Source: Oceanipulchritudo sp049975345
GTDB taxonomy: Bacteria; Verrucomicrobiota; Verrucomicrobiia; Opitutales; Oceanipulchritudinaceae
Length of the DNA: 64,000 bases
Reading direction: 5' to 3'
Assembly (NCBI GenBank): GCA_049975345.1
Contig: JBNGDP010000005.1
Span: forward strand, 17,959-81,958
Shown here in pieces: positions 52,636 to 60,488 of the stretch. A program made the position numbers and the translations under genes. Within the stretch, counting starts at the first letter, position 1; each line of letters begins with the position of its first letter. A model generated the notes under the pieces. It was not told the origin of the DNA. It was given only the letters and a program-made list of their open reading frames with translations, and ran no database searches.

Positions 52636-54141
52636 CTAGGCCCCAAACTTCTCAAGGCGCGGCCTGTCCGTGTCCGTCCGCAGCGTCCACTCGATCAGTT
52701 GGAGCTGCAGGTCCATGACAACCGAATCGTAGCGGGGATCTCCATACAGGTTCTCCATCTCGCAGGGATCCTCACGCATATTGAACAATTCGTTACCGCC
52801 GGTCTCGCGGATGACGAGTTTCCAATCCCCGGTGCGGACCATCTTGCACTTGGCCATGGCATCGGGGCATTCGCGATAGGTCAGCTGCTTGCCCTCCGTG
52901 GATTTGACCCGCCGGCCGCCCTTTTCCTCCCAGACCGGCCGGTTGAAGCGGGCCCGCATGGCCGGTTCGTGGCCGCCGTCGGCAAATACCGCCGCCTTGC
53001 CGGGGGCGCCGGCCAGCATGGGCAGGAGCGACTGCCCGTGCCAGACCCATTCGTCCGGCTTTTCCAGCCCGAGATAATCGAGGATGGTCGGTGGCAGGTC
53101 GACCATCTCGGAAAGGCCGCTTACCCGCTTGCCGGCGGGGATTCCCGGACCGGCCATGATGAAGGGAACATGCAGCAGGCAGTCCCTCAGGTCGGCATCC
53201 CATTTCTCGCAGATGCCGTACTGGCCGGCGTAGTCGCCGTGGTCGGAGCAGAAGAGGATGAGGGTCTCGTCGGCCAGTCCGAGTTCGTCGAGAGCGGCCG
53301 CCACCCTGCCGACCAGCGACTCCACGTGGCTGATCATGCCGTAATAGACGGCTTGCATTTCCCGCAGGGCGGCCTCCGGCACGTCCTCACCGAGGCGCCA
53401 CTTGCGCTGGGCCCGCAGCGGCAGGGAGGCGTTTTCCGGGAGCGCGTGGGGGAACGGGGTGATCTTCTCCGGATCGTACATCGAATAGTACGGCTCGTGC
53501 ACGCCGTAAGGCGGATGCGGCTTGCCGAAATTCACCTGCAGGAAGAACGGCTTGTCAGGATCGCGCAGTTCCTTCAGGTACAGGATCGCCTGCTCGGCCC
53601 GGTTCTCGTCGCGGAAGCTTTCCTTGCGGCCGCGCTCAATGCCCGGAAAACCGTTTTCCTGTAAAGCCGGATGGCTGACAATCGGGCGCGGCTCGCCGTC
53701 CGGCAACTTGACCGGACGCATCGCCAACCCGGCCAGCGGCCCCTCGGTGAAGGAGGTGTAATCCACCGCCCCGGCGCTCTTTTTGTTGCGGGATTCGCCG
53801 GCACCGTAGAACCATTCGTCCTCCCAGACATGGTTCAGGCCGAGGACGGCGGTCTCGTAGCCCTTGGCGCGAAGGAACTCGCCGAGGTTGGGGTCTCCTT
53901 TCGGAAGATGGTTGGGTCCCATGACAGTGCGCAAGCCGTCCGTATGGGTGTAGCGGCCGGTGTGCATCGTGCAGCGCGAGGGAACGCATTTCGGAAATGG
54001 CGCGAAATGCTTCTCAAAGACGGTTCCGCGCGCAGCAAGCGCGTCGAGGTGCGGCGTCTGGACGTCCGGGTTGCCGGTGTAACCCGCGCAGTCGCCACGC
54101 ATTTCGTCGACCGTGATGAAGAGGATATTACGCCGGTTCAT
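52636..54141 (-). CDS. Sulfatase (CxPxR type)
   Basis: 501 residues, the usual length. NILFITVDEMRGDCAGYTG (about 5-23) gives the metal-binding Asp; C52-V-P-S-R is the formylglycine site, followed by GRYTHTDG; the second metal site is near TLILFCSDHGDYAGQYGICEK in two blocks; PPTILDYLGLEKP is typical. No signal peptide is apparent, so it may be cytoplasmic or use another route. It follows the ChbG-like deacetylase gene with an ATGA overlap: a two-gene operon that removes sulfate and acyl groups from sugars. The substrate cannot be read. Confidence 0.9.
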   Translation of the reverse strand: MNRRNILFITVDEMRGDCAGYTGNPDVQTPHLDALAARGTVFEKHFAPFPKCVPSRCTMHTGRYTHTDGLRTVMGPNHLPKGDPNLGEFLRAKGYETAVLGLNHVWEDEWFYGAGESRNKKSAGAVDYTSFTEGPLAGLAMRPVKLPDGEPRPIVSHPALQENGFPGIERGRKESFRDENRAEQAILYLKELRDPDKPFFLQVNFGKPHPPYGVHEPYYSMYDPEKITPFPHALPENASLPLRAQRKWRLGEDVPEAALREMQAVYYGMISHVESLVGRVAAALDELGLADETLILFCSDHGDYAGQYGICEKWDADLRDCLLHVPFIMAGPGIPAGKRVSGLSEMVDLPPTILDYLGLEKPDEWVWHGQSLLPMLAGAPGKAAVFADGGHEPAMRARFNRPVWEEKGGRRVKSTEGKQLTYRECPDAMAKCKMVRTGDWKLVIRETGGNELFNMREDPCEMENLYGDPRYDSVVMDLQLQLIEWTLRTDTDRPRLEKFGA

Positions 54142-54953
54142 TTTTGTTGAAGGACTTGCCGGGGCTGCAGGACAGGCATGTTTGACAGTTGATCATAGCG
54201 AATCAATTCAATCTCACGACAGTCGAGAAAGGATTGAACGGAGCGCGAATCCGTGAGGAAGCGGTATTCCAGGTGGCGGGTTTCGGCGACCCGGGTCGCG
54301 GGCATGTCCGGATCCGTGCGGAATTGATCACTGACGGCATCCCGGCGGGCCGGATGAAACACCCAGGCGGCCCTGTCCACATTTTCCCTCTTCATGAACT
54401 GCAGCACATCCTCAGGTCCGGGGCGGAATGCTTTGGAAATCCGGAGATGGAGGGCAGGCAGCATTCCATGAGCATGGTAGACGAGACCCTCCGCAATGGC
54501 CAGTTCCCCGAGGGCGCGGTCCCAGTCCGGATGCCAGTTGAAGACCATGTGGCAATCAAGGTACTCCGGTTCCAGCCCCAGGGATCTCAAGTGTTCCAGT
54601 TGGGCCCGGATTTCCCCCACACCCTCCTCCGGATCCGCGAAGCGGTGCGTGTGCTCCACTTTTTCGTGAAAGGTCCCGTCCGCCCGCACCAACCCGGGAA
54701 CGGAGGCTGCCCCTGCCATCGGACCCCAGCGCAGACCAGCCCATTCGCTGTTCAGCGTGGCGTGAAGCCCAACGCAGATCAACTCGCGCATGGCAAGCAG
54801 GTTCTCCAGATGATGCTCCAGCCAGGGTCCGGGGGCCATGACGCCGACGTTTCGCACCAGTCCAGCCCGCGCTGCCTCGAGGATCGCCGTGTTGGTCCCG
54901 GGGCTTGCCCCGAAATCGTCCGCCCGTGTCAGCAGTTTCTTCATTTCCCTCAT
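54138..54953 (-). CDS. ChbG/HpnK (YdjC)-family carbohydrate deacetylase
   Basis: 271 residues. The ATG at 54953 is chosen over a TTG upstream because GGAGGGG lies five to six bases before it. Family motifs: LTRADDFGASPGTN (metal-binding Asp pair, about 8-21), ICVGLHATLNSEW (His, about 60-72), EPEYLDCHMVFNWHPDW and AAWVFHPARRD. Members deacetylate N-acetylated oligosaccharides such as chitobiose. Cytoplasmic, first gene of the operon with the sulfatase; an AAACSGTTT-type site lies 62 bp upstream. Confidence 0.85.
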   Translation of the reverse strand: MREMKKLLTRADDFGASPGTNTAILEAARAGLVRNVGVMAPGPWLEHHLENLLAMRELICVGLHATLNSEWAGLRWGPMAGAASVPGLVRADGTFHEKVEHTHRFADPEEGVGEIRAQLEHLRSLGLEPEYLDCHMVFNWHPDWDRALGELAIAEGLVYHAHGMLPALHLRISKAFRPGPEDVLQFMKRENVDRAAWVFHPARRDAVSDQFRTDPDMPATRVAETRHLEYRFLTDSRSVQSFLDCREIELIRYDQLSNMPVLQPRQVLQQK

Positions 54954-55014
54954 TTTCCCCTCCCGCACAGCCTTCTCACCAGTTTTGGCGCTCAAAGCGT
55001 TGAATTGGCTGGTT

Positions 55015-55023
55015 CAACGGTTT
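55015..55023. promoter_or_regulatory. AAACSGTTT-type operator candidate (CAACGGTTT)
   Basis: CAAC-G-GTTT within TTCAACGGTTTTATC, in the 204-bp gap between the divergent deacetylase (54953) and CBM9-like protein (55158) genes. The right flank TTTTATC is the same as at 48877. Confidence 0.55.
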
Positions 55024-55157
55024 TATCTTCGTCCCGTTTGCGACCTGAAATTCCCGGGAAAATATGGAATTGTTTTGGAACATAAGCCTCAATAGTCAGA
55101 CAATATTGCAAGTAGCCCTACCATATTTGGAAAAATCCTAAAAACGAAAGAAACCAT

Positions 55158-56261
55158 ATGAAGCCCAAACACGCATTGATCAGCCTGATATTGCCGGCGG
55201 CTGGACTGTTCGCCTTGCCGGATGAATACCTCGATATTTTCGGGGATCCCTTCACGCCCCTGGCCATTGCCGAAGCGGTGCGCACGGATGCGCCCATTAC
55301 GCTGGATGGTGCGGCCGACGAGGCCGTGTGGGCCAGCGCCCCGGTTTACACCCTCGGCTATGCCACCTGGCCGGTTCCCTCCGGTCTCGGCTGGGACGAT
55401 CCGGTCAACGGCGTGCTGGCCGATCCGGACGACCTCAGTGCCACCTTCCAGGCCGCATGGGATGACGAATACCTCTACATCCTGGTTCAGGTGACCGACG
55501 ATGTGATCGTCATCGATGGATCGGGCGCCGATTACGAGAACGATGATTCGGTGGAGTTCTACCTCGACGGCGACAATTCCCGCGAAAAGGGGACCGCCTG
55601 GAACGTTCCCGGCTACGACTTCACCAACGACCGCCAGCTGAAGATCAAGGCGGACAATTCCACGCCGATGATCGGTGGTTTGTACGACCCGCAGGAAGAG
55701 GGTACGGTGATTGTCGAGCAGGACGTCGTTATCGACCGGACCTTTGAAGAAACCGACTTTGGCTACAACATCGAGTTGCGGATGAACTTCAGCGGGATCT
55801 TCCGTGGTTTCGCCGCGGACGGGAGCATGGTACAGGAACCGGCCGAGGATGTCTATTTTGGCTTTGACATCAAGGTGGCCGACGACGACGACGGCGCTGA
55901 GCGCGACATCACCCACGGCTGGGCCGCCGACTCCAACAACAGCTACGCCGACCCGGCCATCTTCGGCACGATGGTGCTGACGGGCGGTGGAAGCGTGGAG
56001 CCACCGGTCAGCCTCTGGAAGGATGTCAGTGTGATTGGCGCGAGTGATCTCAAGGAAACCGGCATCGGCCTCATCGTCGATACGAACTACCCCTGGATCT
56101 ACAGCTTTTCGCTCCGAACTTTCCTCTATGTCTGCGATCCGGTTTCCGAATCCCGCGAGAGCGCCTATGCGTATGTCATGGGTTCCGGCCAGTTCATCTG
56201 GTTCATGGATTCGGAGGGAGTCTGGTACAATATCAACACCGAGGACTGGGGAGCCTTTTAA
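55158..56261 (+). CDS. Secreted CBM9-like sugar-binding protein with Trp/Tyr-rich C-terminal module
   Basis: 367 residues, signal peptide 1-19 (MKPKHALISLILPAAGLFA). Residues about 35-270 are a family-9 carbohydrate-binding-like domain: PITLDGAADEAVWASAPVY, DLSATFQAAWDDEYLYILVQV and NDDSVEFYLDGDNSR are its usual landmarks. The last ~95 residues (YPWIYSFSLRTFLYV ... GSGQFIWFMDSEGVWYN) are the Trp/Tyr-rich module shared with three other secreted proteins here. No catalytic site is visible; likely binds glycan at the surface. Confidence 0.8.
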   Translation: MKPKHALISLILPAAGLFALPDEYLDIFGDPFTPLAIAEAVRTDAPITLDGAADEAVWASAPVYTLGYATWPVPSGLGWDDPVNGVLADPDDLSATFQAAWDDEYLYILVQVTDDVIVIDGSGADYENDDSVEFYLDGDNSREKGTAWNVPGYDFTNDRQLKIKADNSTPMIGGLYDPQEEGTVIVEQDVVIDRTFEETDFGYNIELRMNFSGIFRGFAADGSMVQEPAEDVYFGFDIKVADDDDGAERDITHGWAADSNNSYADPAIFGTMVLTGGGSVEPPVSLWKDVSVIGASDLKETGIGLIVDTNYPWIYSFSLRTFLYVCDPVSESRESAYAYVMGSGQFIWFMDSEGVWYNINTEDWGAF

Positions 56262-56291
56262 TTCCACCTGTAGAGAGCGTTTGCTCGGAAT

Positions 56292-56319
56292 GGCGGCTCG
56301 CCACGGCGGGCCGCCTTTT
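56292..56319 (+). terminator. Rho-independent terminator
   Basis: GGCGGCTCGCC / GGCGGGCCGCC (one wobble pair) followed directly by TTTT, 30 bp after the CBM9-like gene. The next gene starts 27 bp later, so it probably has its own promoter or relies on read-through. Confidence 0.8.
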
Positions 56320-56345
56320 CTATTCATCACAAGAATGCCGAAAAC

Positions 56346-58088
56346 ATGACCAGAAGAACCATCAATTTCAACTTTGTCCTCCTGCATGCCGTATTTCCGC
56401 TGTGGACCCTTTGTGCCTACTCGCCGCAAAGCCCTTTCCTGGAGGAACCGGAATCCATCCTGCCCTATCTTGAGGAAAGCGCGCTCTTTTGGACCGCCGC
56501 ATGGGATGATGCCGACGAGGCTTTCTATTCGGAGGTTGCCCTGAACGGTTTGCCGACCAGTTCCAACAAGGCCTTCCTCTCCCAGAGCCGCAACGCCTAC
56601 GCCTTCAGCAAGGCCTTTGCAGTGACCGGGAACACCGATTACCTTTCTTACGCCGACGGGGCCCTGCGCTACCTGTACGATTTCGGCTGGGATGCCGTGA
56701 ACGGCGGCTGGTGGGGCCAGGCGGAGAGCAATGGCGGCATTAACACCGGACGCTGGTACAACGACAGCCGCTGGTCCTTCTGGCAGCACTACATGTTGCT
56801 CGGGCCCTCCGCCTATCACGAGGCCACCGGGGATGTCTTCCACAAGGCATGGCTCGACTTGGGAAACGAGATCAACGATCTCGAACTGTGGGATGACCGG
56901 CCCGGATTTGAGGGATACTTCAGCGACGCGGCCTTGAACTGGTCATGGAAGTCGGGCAAGGGCTTCACGCCGACGGTCGACGCCATCACCACCAGCGCCC
57001 TGACCAACTACCTGATGACCCGCGACCCCCTGCGCCGGGAGCGCCTGCTGGCCCTCGGTGACAACATCCTGTACATGGTCAACGGGGACCACGGGCATAT
57101 TGTCAGCTTTCCCAGCAGCTACGACAACGACTGGAACGTGTACACCGGTGAGAGCCAGACCAGCATCGGCCATCACATCAAGACGGCCTGGTGCCTCGCC
57201 CGGGTCTTCCTTGTCGAGCCCGATCCGGCCTACCGCGAGGCGGCGGCACAGCTCCTCGACGAGATCTGGTATTTCGAGGGGAGCAACGGTCTGTATCCAT
57301 GGGATCACGACAACGGGATCATGCGCGGATCGATCAACGTGTTCAACGGATGGGTCAGCGGCACCGCCGACTGGTGGACCGTCGAACAGGGCTTCACGGC
57401 CGGAATCATGAACTGGTACCTCTCCCGCAAGCCGGAGTACCTGCGGATGGCCGACGAGTCGCTGCGTTTCTTCATGGACTACTACTATGATTATGACAAC
57501 GGGGAAGTCTTTTCGGTGGTCTCCAACTCGGGCTCGGTCACCAACAGCAAAAAGGGCGACATGTTCAAGGCCGGCTACCATTCAGTCGAGTTGTTCCACC
57601 TCGTCTACTTGTATGGAAATCTCTACTACCACAACCGGCCGGTCACGCTTTACTACAATTTCGAGCCGGCTGACAGCGCCCGCACCGTGCACCTTTGGCC
57701 GCTCGCCATCGAGGACGGCCGGTTACTGATCTCGGAGGTCAGCCTTGACGGGGCAAACTACGCGGACTTCGACCCGGCGGCCCGCTCCCTCGCCATTCCC
57801 GCCGGGACCGGCGGCGTCTACGCCGTCACCTTCGAGAGCCGCTACACGACCAATCCGCCCGCGCACCTTGACGACGCATGGTGGAACGACTGGTTCGGCT
57901 GGTATTTCCATGACCGGCAGGCATGGCCGTGGGTCTACCACGCCTCCCTCGGCTGGTCCTATGCCTTTGGCAACGACAAGAGCCGAACCGGTTGGTTCTA
58001 CAACCCGGAGGGCGGGTTTTACTTCTATGCCTCCGAAGCCTTCCACCCCTACATTTACCGCAGTGACGTCGGCTGGATGAGGCCTTAG
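56346..58088 (+). CDS. Secreted AGE-fold (N-acylglucosamine 2-epimerase superfamily) protein with Trp/Tyr-rich C-terminal module
   Basis: 580 residues with an N-terminal hydrophobic segment (about 8-24) acting as signal. The (alpha/alpha)6-barrel region (about 35-435) has the superfamily order: SQSRNAYAFSKAFAVTGNTD, DAVNGGWWGQ, GESQTSIGHHIKTAWCLARVF, TADWWTVEQGFTAGIMNWYL and MFKAGYHSVELFHL; the histidines in GHH and GYH match catalytic positions of AGE/cellobiose epimerases. The C-terminal ~90 residues are the Trp/Tyr-rich module (WPWVYHASLGWSYAFG, GWFYNPEGGFYFYASE). Export of such a protein is unusual, so it may be a hydrolase or epimerase acting on oligosaccharides outside the cytoplasm. 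Confidence 0.75.
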   Translation: MTRRTINFNFVLLHAVFPLWTLCAYSPQSPFLEEPESILPYLEESALFWTAAWDDADEAFYSEVALNGLPTSSNKAFLSQSRNAYAFSKAFAVTGNTDYLSYADGALRYLYDFGWDAVNGGWWGQAESNGGINTGRWYNDSRWSFWQHYMLLGPSAYHEATGDVFHKAWLDLGNEINDLELWDDRPGFEGYFSDAALNWSWKSGKGFTPTVDAITTSALTNYLMTRDPLRRERLLALGDNILYMVNGDHGHIVSFPSSYDNDWNVYTGESQTSIGHHIKTAWCLARVFLVEPDPAYREAAAQLLDEIWYFEGSNGLYPWDHDNGIMRGSINVFNGWVSGTADWWTVEQGFTAGIMNWYLSRKPEYLRMADESLRFFMDYYYDYDNGEVFSVVSNSGSVTNSKKGDMFKAGYHSVELFHLVYLYGNLYYHNRPVTLYYNFEPADSARTVHLWPLAIEDGRLLISEVSLDGANYADFDPAARSLAIPAGTGGVYAVTFESRYTTNPPAHLDDAWWNDWFGWYFHDRQAWPWVYHASLGWSYAFGNDKSRTGWFYNPEGGFYFYASEAFHPYIYRSDVGWMRP

Positions 58089-58095
58089 CGGCCCA

Positions 58096-58186
58096 CGTGG
58101 CGCGCGTGCTTGCACGCCGCTCCCGGAGGAATGGTAGACCACGCGCAAGCGCGGGTCCCACTTCCACGCGCAAGCGCGGGTCCCAC
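58096..58186. repeat. Dispersed palindromic repeats between converging genes
   Basis: A diverged type B copy (58096-58120, core GCGTGCTTGCACGC) and inverted type A copies at 58136-58161 and 58164-58186 (core GCGCAAGCGC, ending GGGTCCCAC). They fill the 114-bp gap between the AGE-fold gene and the symporter gene. Confidence 0.85.
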
Positions 58187-58202
58187 TTCCACTTCCGGTG
58201 GG

Positions 58203-60401
58203 TTATTCCTCCTCGTCGGCTTCGTGGCGGAGGCGGAGCTGCTCCTTGATCTCGGCGACCTTCTGCGAGGTGAGGGGATACTTCCAGAGGAGCAGGAGGG
58301 CGAAGAGGAGCATGCCGGCGGGGATGAAGGAGTACATGAGGCGCATGCGGAAGATGGTGGAGGCCTCCTGCTCGTACTCGAGGGCGGGGTCGAATCCCGA
58401 CATGACGAGGACGGCGCCGGCAAGGATGGGGGTGAATGTCCCGATGCCCTTCATGATGAAGGCCATGACCGCGCCGAACATGCCCTCGCGGCGCACGCCG
58501 TGCGCCAGCTCGTCCATGTCGGTGACATCGGCCATGAGGGTGGGCAGGATTGTATAGATGGAGCCGATACCGATGGAGAAGAAGAAGGGGAGGACGAACT
58601 GGTACTCGGGGTGTTCGGGATTCATGGCCCACCATTTCATGGCGGTGCCGATGGCCATCCAGATGATGGCGAACTGCAGCATGCGGTGCTTCTGGAACTT
58701 GCGGCAGCCCCAGTTGATGACGGGAAGCGAGAGGAAGCCGAGGCCCCAGGCCACCATCGCCACCCATGCCCCGAGCTTGGCCCCCGAAAGGGCCGAACCC
58801 ATCACCCAGTACACGTTCAGGAAGAAGCCGAGTTGCTGGAAAAGCCCGTTGGTCAGCCCGATGAAGCAGTAGAGGCCGGCGATCTTGAGGAATTCCGGAT
58901 TCTTGCCGATCTGCCACATGGATTTGATGAAGCTGGGCCGGTCCTTGGCCTTGTGGGCGGTGAAGTGCGTCCGTTCCTTCGTGTACATGCACATGAGCAC
59001 GGTGCTGGGGATGCCGATCGCACAGGCGACGATCGCCACCCAGAAGAGCCCGTCGAGGGCGGTGGCGAAGAGCAGGGAAAAGCAAAGGACGGGGATCCAC
59101 GGCTGGACCAGGCCGGCGATCTTGTTCATGACCGCGCGGTAGACGACCACCTGGGTGCGCCCGTTGTAGGAGGGGCTCAGCTCGATTCCGAGCGCGAAGT
59201 AGGGCACGGACTGGACGGTGGTCAGCGTGGTGAACAACAGGACCGCGAAGAGGACGTAGACGATGAGGCTGCGCTGTTCGGCGTTGGCCGGATCGTTAAA
59301 GGCCTTCACGCCATCGGCGATGTTCGCGAACATGCCCTTTTTGGCCGACTTGGTCGGGGCCGGTTTCGGCTCAAGGTGGAAAATGTCCTCAATCGGCTCG
59401 ATTCCGGCCGTGGCGTAGGCCGCGGCCGCCTGGGCGCGTGCCACGTAGGGATCGGAGAGGTCGCCGGGCGGGACCTGTCTTGCGGCGAGGACGTGGCCGG
59501 CGACGTATTCGGCCGCGATGGCCTTGCGTTCGGCTTCCACGCTTTTGACCAGCAGCTCGCGGGCCTTGTCCACCTTGCCCTGCGCGCTTTGGACCTTGCC
59601 CCGGGCAAGGCGCAGGGCCTTGTCATCCGAATCCCTGCCATCGGCGGCTTGTTCCAGCCTCTGCAGTTCCACCCGGGCCACGGCCAGTTCCTCCTGCCGC
59701 TGGCGCAGATCCTCCTCGAGGGTGGGCCGGTTTGCGCGGATATCCTCCACGGCTGCACGGGCGGTCTCGATGGTTTCCGGAAGCAGTCCGAGAATGGCCT
59801 CGCGCTGCTCGGGGGCCGCCTCATCGACCTGCTCCGCGGATTGCAGCGCCGTCTTGTGGACCCCATTGGCCTCAGTCACCGCCTCGCTGACGAATTTCTG
59901 GGCCTCCATGACGGGATTGGGGGTCAGGTGCCCGCCGGTCGGCATGAAGGCGACGATGAAGACCAGCAGGGCGATGCGGGAGACCCCCCCGACGAGAATG
60001 TAGGGGCGTCGCCGGCCCCAGCGGCTGCGGGTGTTGTCGGTGATCCATGCCATGACCGGATCCGTCACGCTGTCCCAGAGGGTCTTGATGCCGAGGATGA
60101 GCCCGATCAGGAGCGGGTTCACGTGCATGGCCACGATCAGGATGTTGTTCAGGACGTTGAAAAACTGGTCGGCGATGGAGGCCTCCACGTTGCCGAAGGC
60201 GTAGAGGGCCACCTCGCCGCGTCCGGCATCCTCCCGGTGGCCGTTTTTCCCGCCGTTTCCACGGGTTTCAGGGGCTTGGCCTTCTTGTGTCGCTTCAGGC
60301 TGAGCATCTTCCGGCCTGGCGGCTTCAGAGGGTGAGTCCGCGGGCTTGTTCGGCAATTCCGGCCCGTTGGGCGGTTGGGGCTTCGGGGAATCCTCGGGCA
60401 T
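58203..60401 (-). CDS. GPH-family (MFS_2) sugar:cation symporter with long periplasmic insert
   Basis: 732 residues against about 450-500 usual. DSVTDPVMAWITDNTRSRWG and RRRPYILVG (about 110-138) are the diagnostic cytoplasmic 2-3 loop of glycoside-pentoside-hexuronide symporters. A Pro/Glu-rich N-terminal tail (1-62) precedes TM1. Between TM3 (133-153) and TM4 (378-400) lies a ~220-residue hydrophilic insert with long Glu/Arg/Ala helices (for example EEDLRQRQEELAVARVELQR) that looks coiled-coil; by the known topology it faces the periplasm. SVPYFALGIELSPSYNGRTQ and the C-terminal half are normal. It would import mono- or oligosaccharides made by neighbouring enzymes. An AAACSGTTT site lies upstream. 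Confidence 0.88.
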   Translation of the reverse strand: MPEDSPKPQPPNGPELPNKPADSPSEAARPEDAQPEATQEGQAPETRGNGGKNGHREDAGRGEVALYAFGNVEASIADQFFNVLNNILIVAMHVNPLLIGLILGIKTLWDSVTDPVMAWITDNTRSRWGRRRPYILVGGVSRIALLVFIVAFMPTGGHLTPNPVMEAQKFVSEAVTEANGVHKTALQSAEQVDEAAPEQREAILGLLPETIETARAAVEDIRANRPTLEEDLRQRQEELAVARVELQRLEQAADGRDSDDKALRLARGKVQSAQGKVDKARELLVKSVEAERKAIAAEYVAGHVLAARQVPPGDLSDPYVARAQAAAAYATAGIEPIEDIFHLEPKPAPTKSAKKGMFANIADGVKAFNDPANAEQRSLIVYVLFAVLLFTTLTTVQSVPYFALGIELSPSYNGRTQVVVYRAVMNKIAGLVQPWIPVLCFSLLFATALDGLFWVAIVACAIGIPSTVLMCMYTKERTHFTAHKAKDRPSFIKSMWQIGKNPEFLKIAGLYCFIGLTNGLFQQLGFFLNVYWVMGSALSGAKLGAWVAMVAWGLGFLSLPVINWGCRKFQKHRMLQFAIIWMAIGTAMKWWAMNPEHPEYQFVLPFFFSIGIGSIYTILPTLMADVTDMDELAHGVRREGMFGAVMAFIMKGIGTFTPILAGAVLVMSGFDPALEYEQEASTIFRMRLMYSFIPAGMLLFALLLLWKYPLTSQKVAEIKEQLRLRHEADEEE

Positions 60402-60454
60402 TATCCGATATCATTAGAGGACTTCCGGCGGATGAGAAACACCCAATCTTGGAA

Positions 60455-60463
60455 AAACCGTTT
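60455..60463. promoter_or_regulatory. AAACSGTTT-type operator candidate (perfect, AAACCGTTT)
   Basis: Perfect AAAC-C-GTTT within AAAAACCGTTTATC, 54 bp upstream of the symporter start. Read on the minus strand it is GATAAACGGTTTTT, close to the wording at 48877. Confidence 0.6.
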
Positions 60464-60488
60464 ATCTGCCATGCAGTGGCACCCGTGA

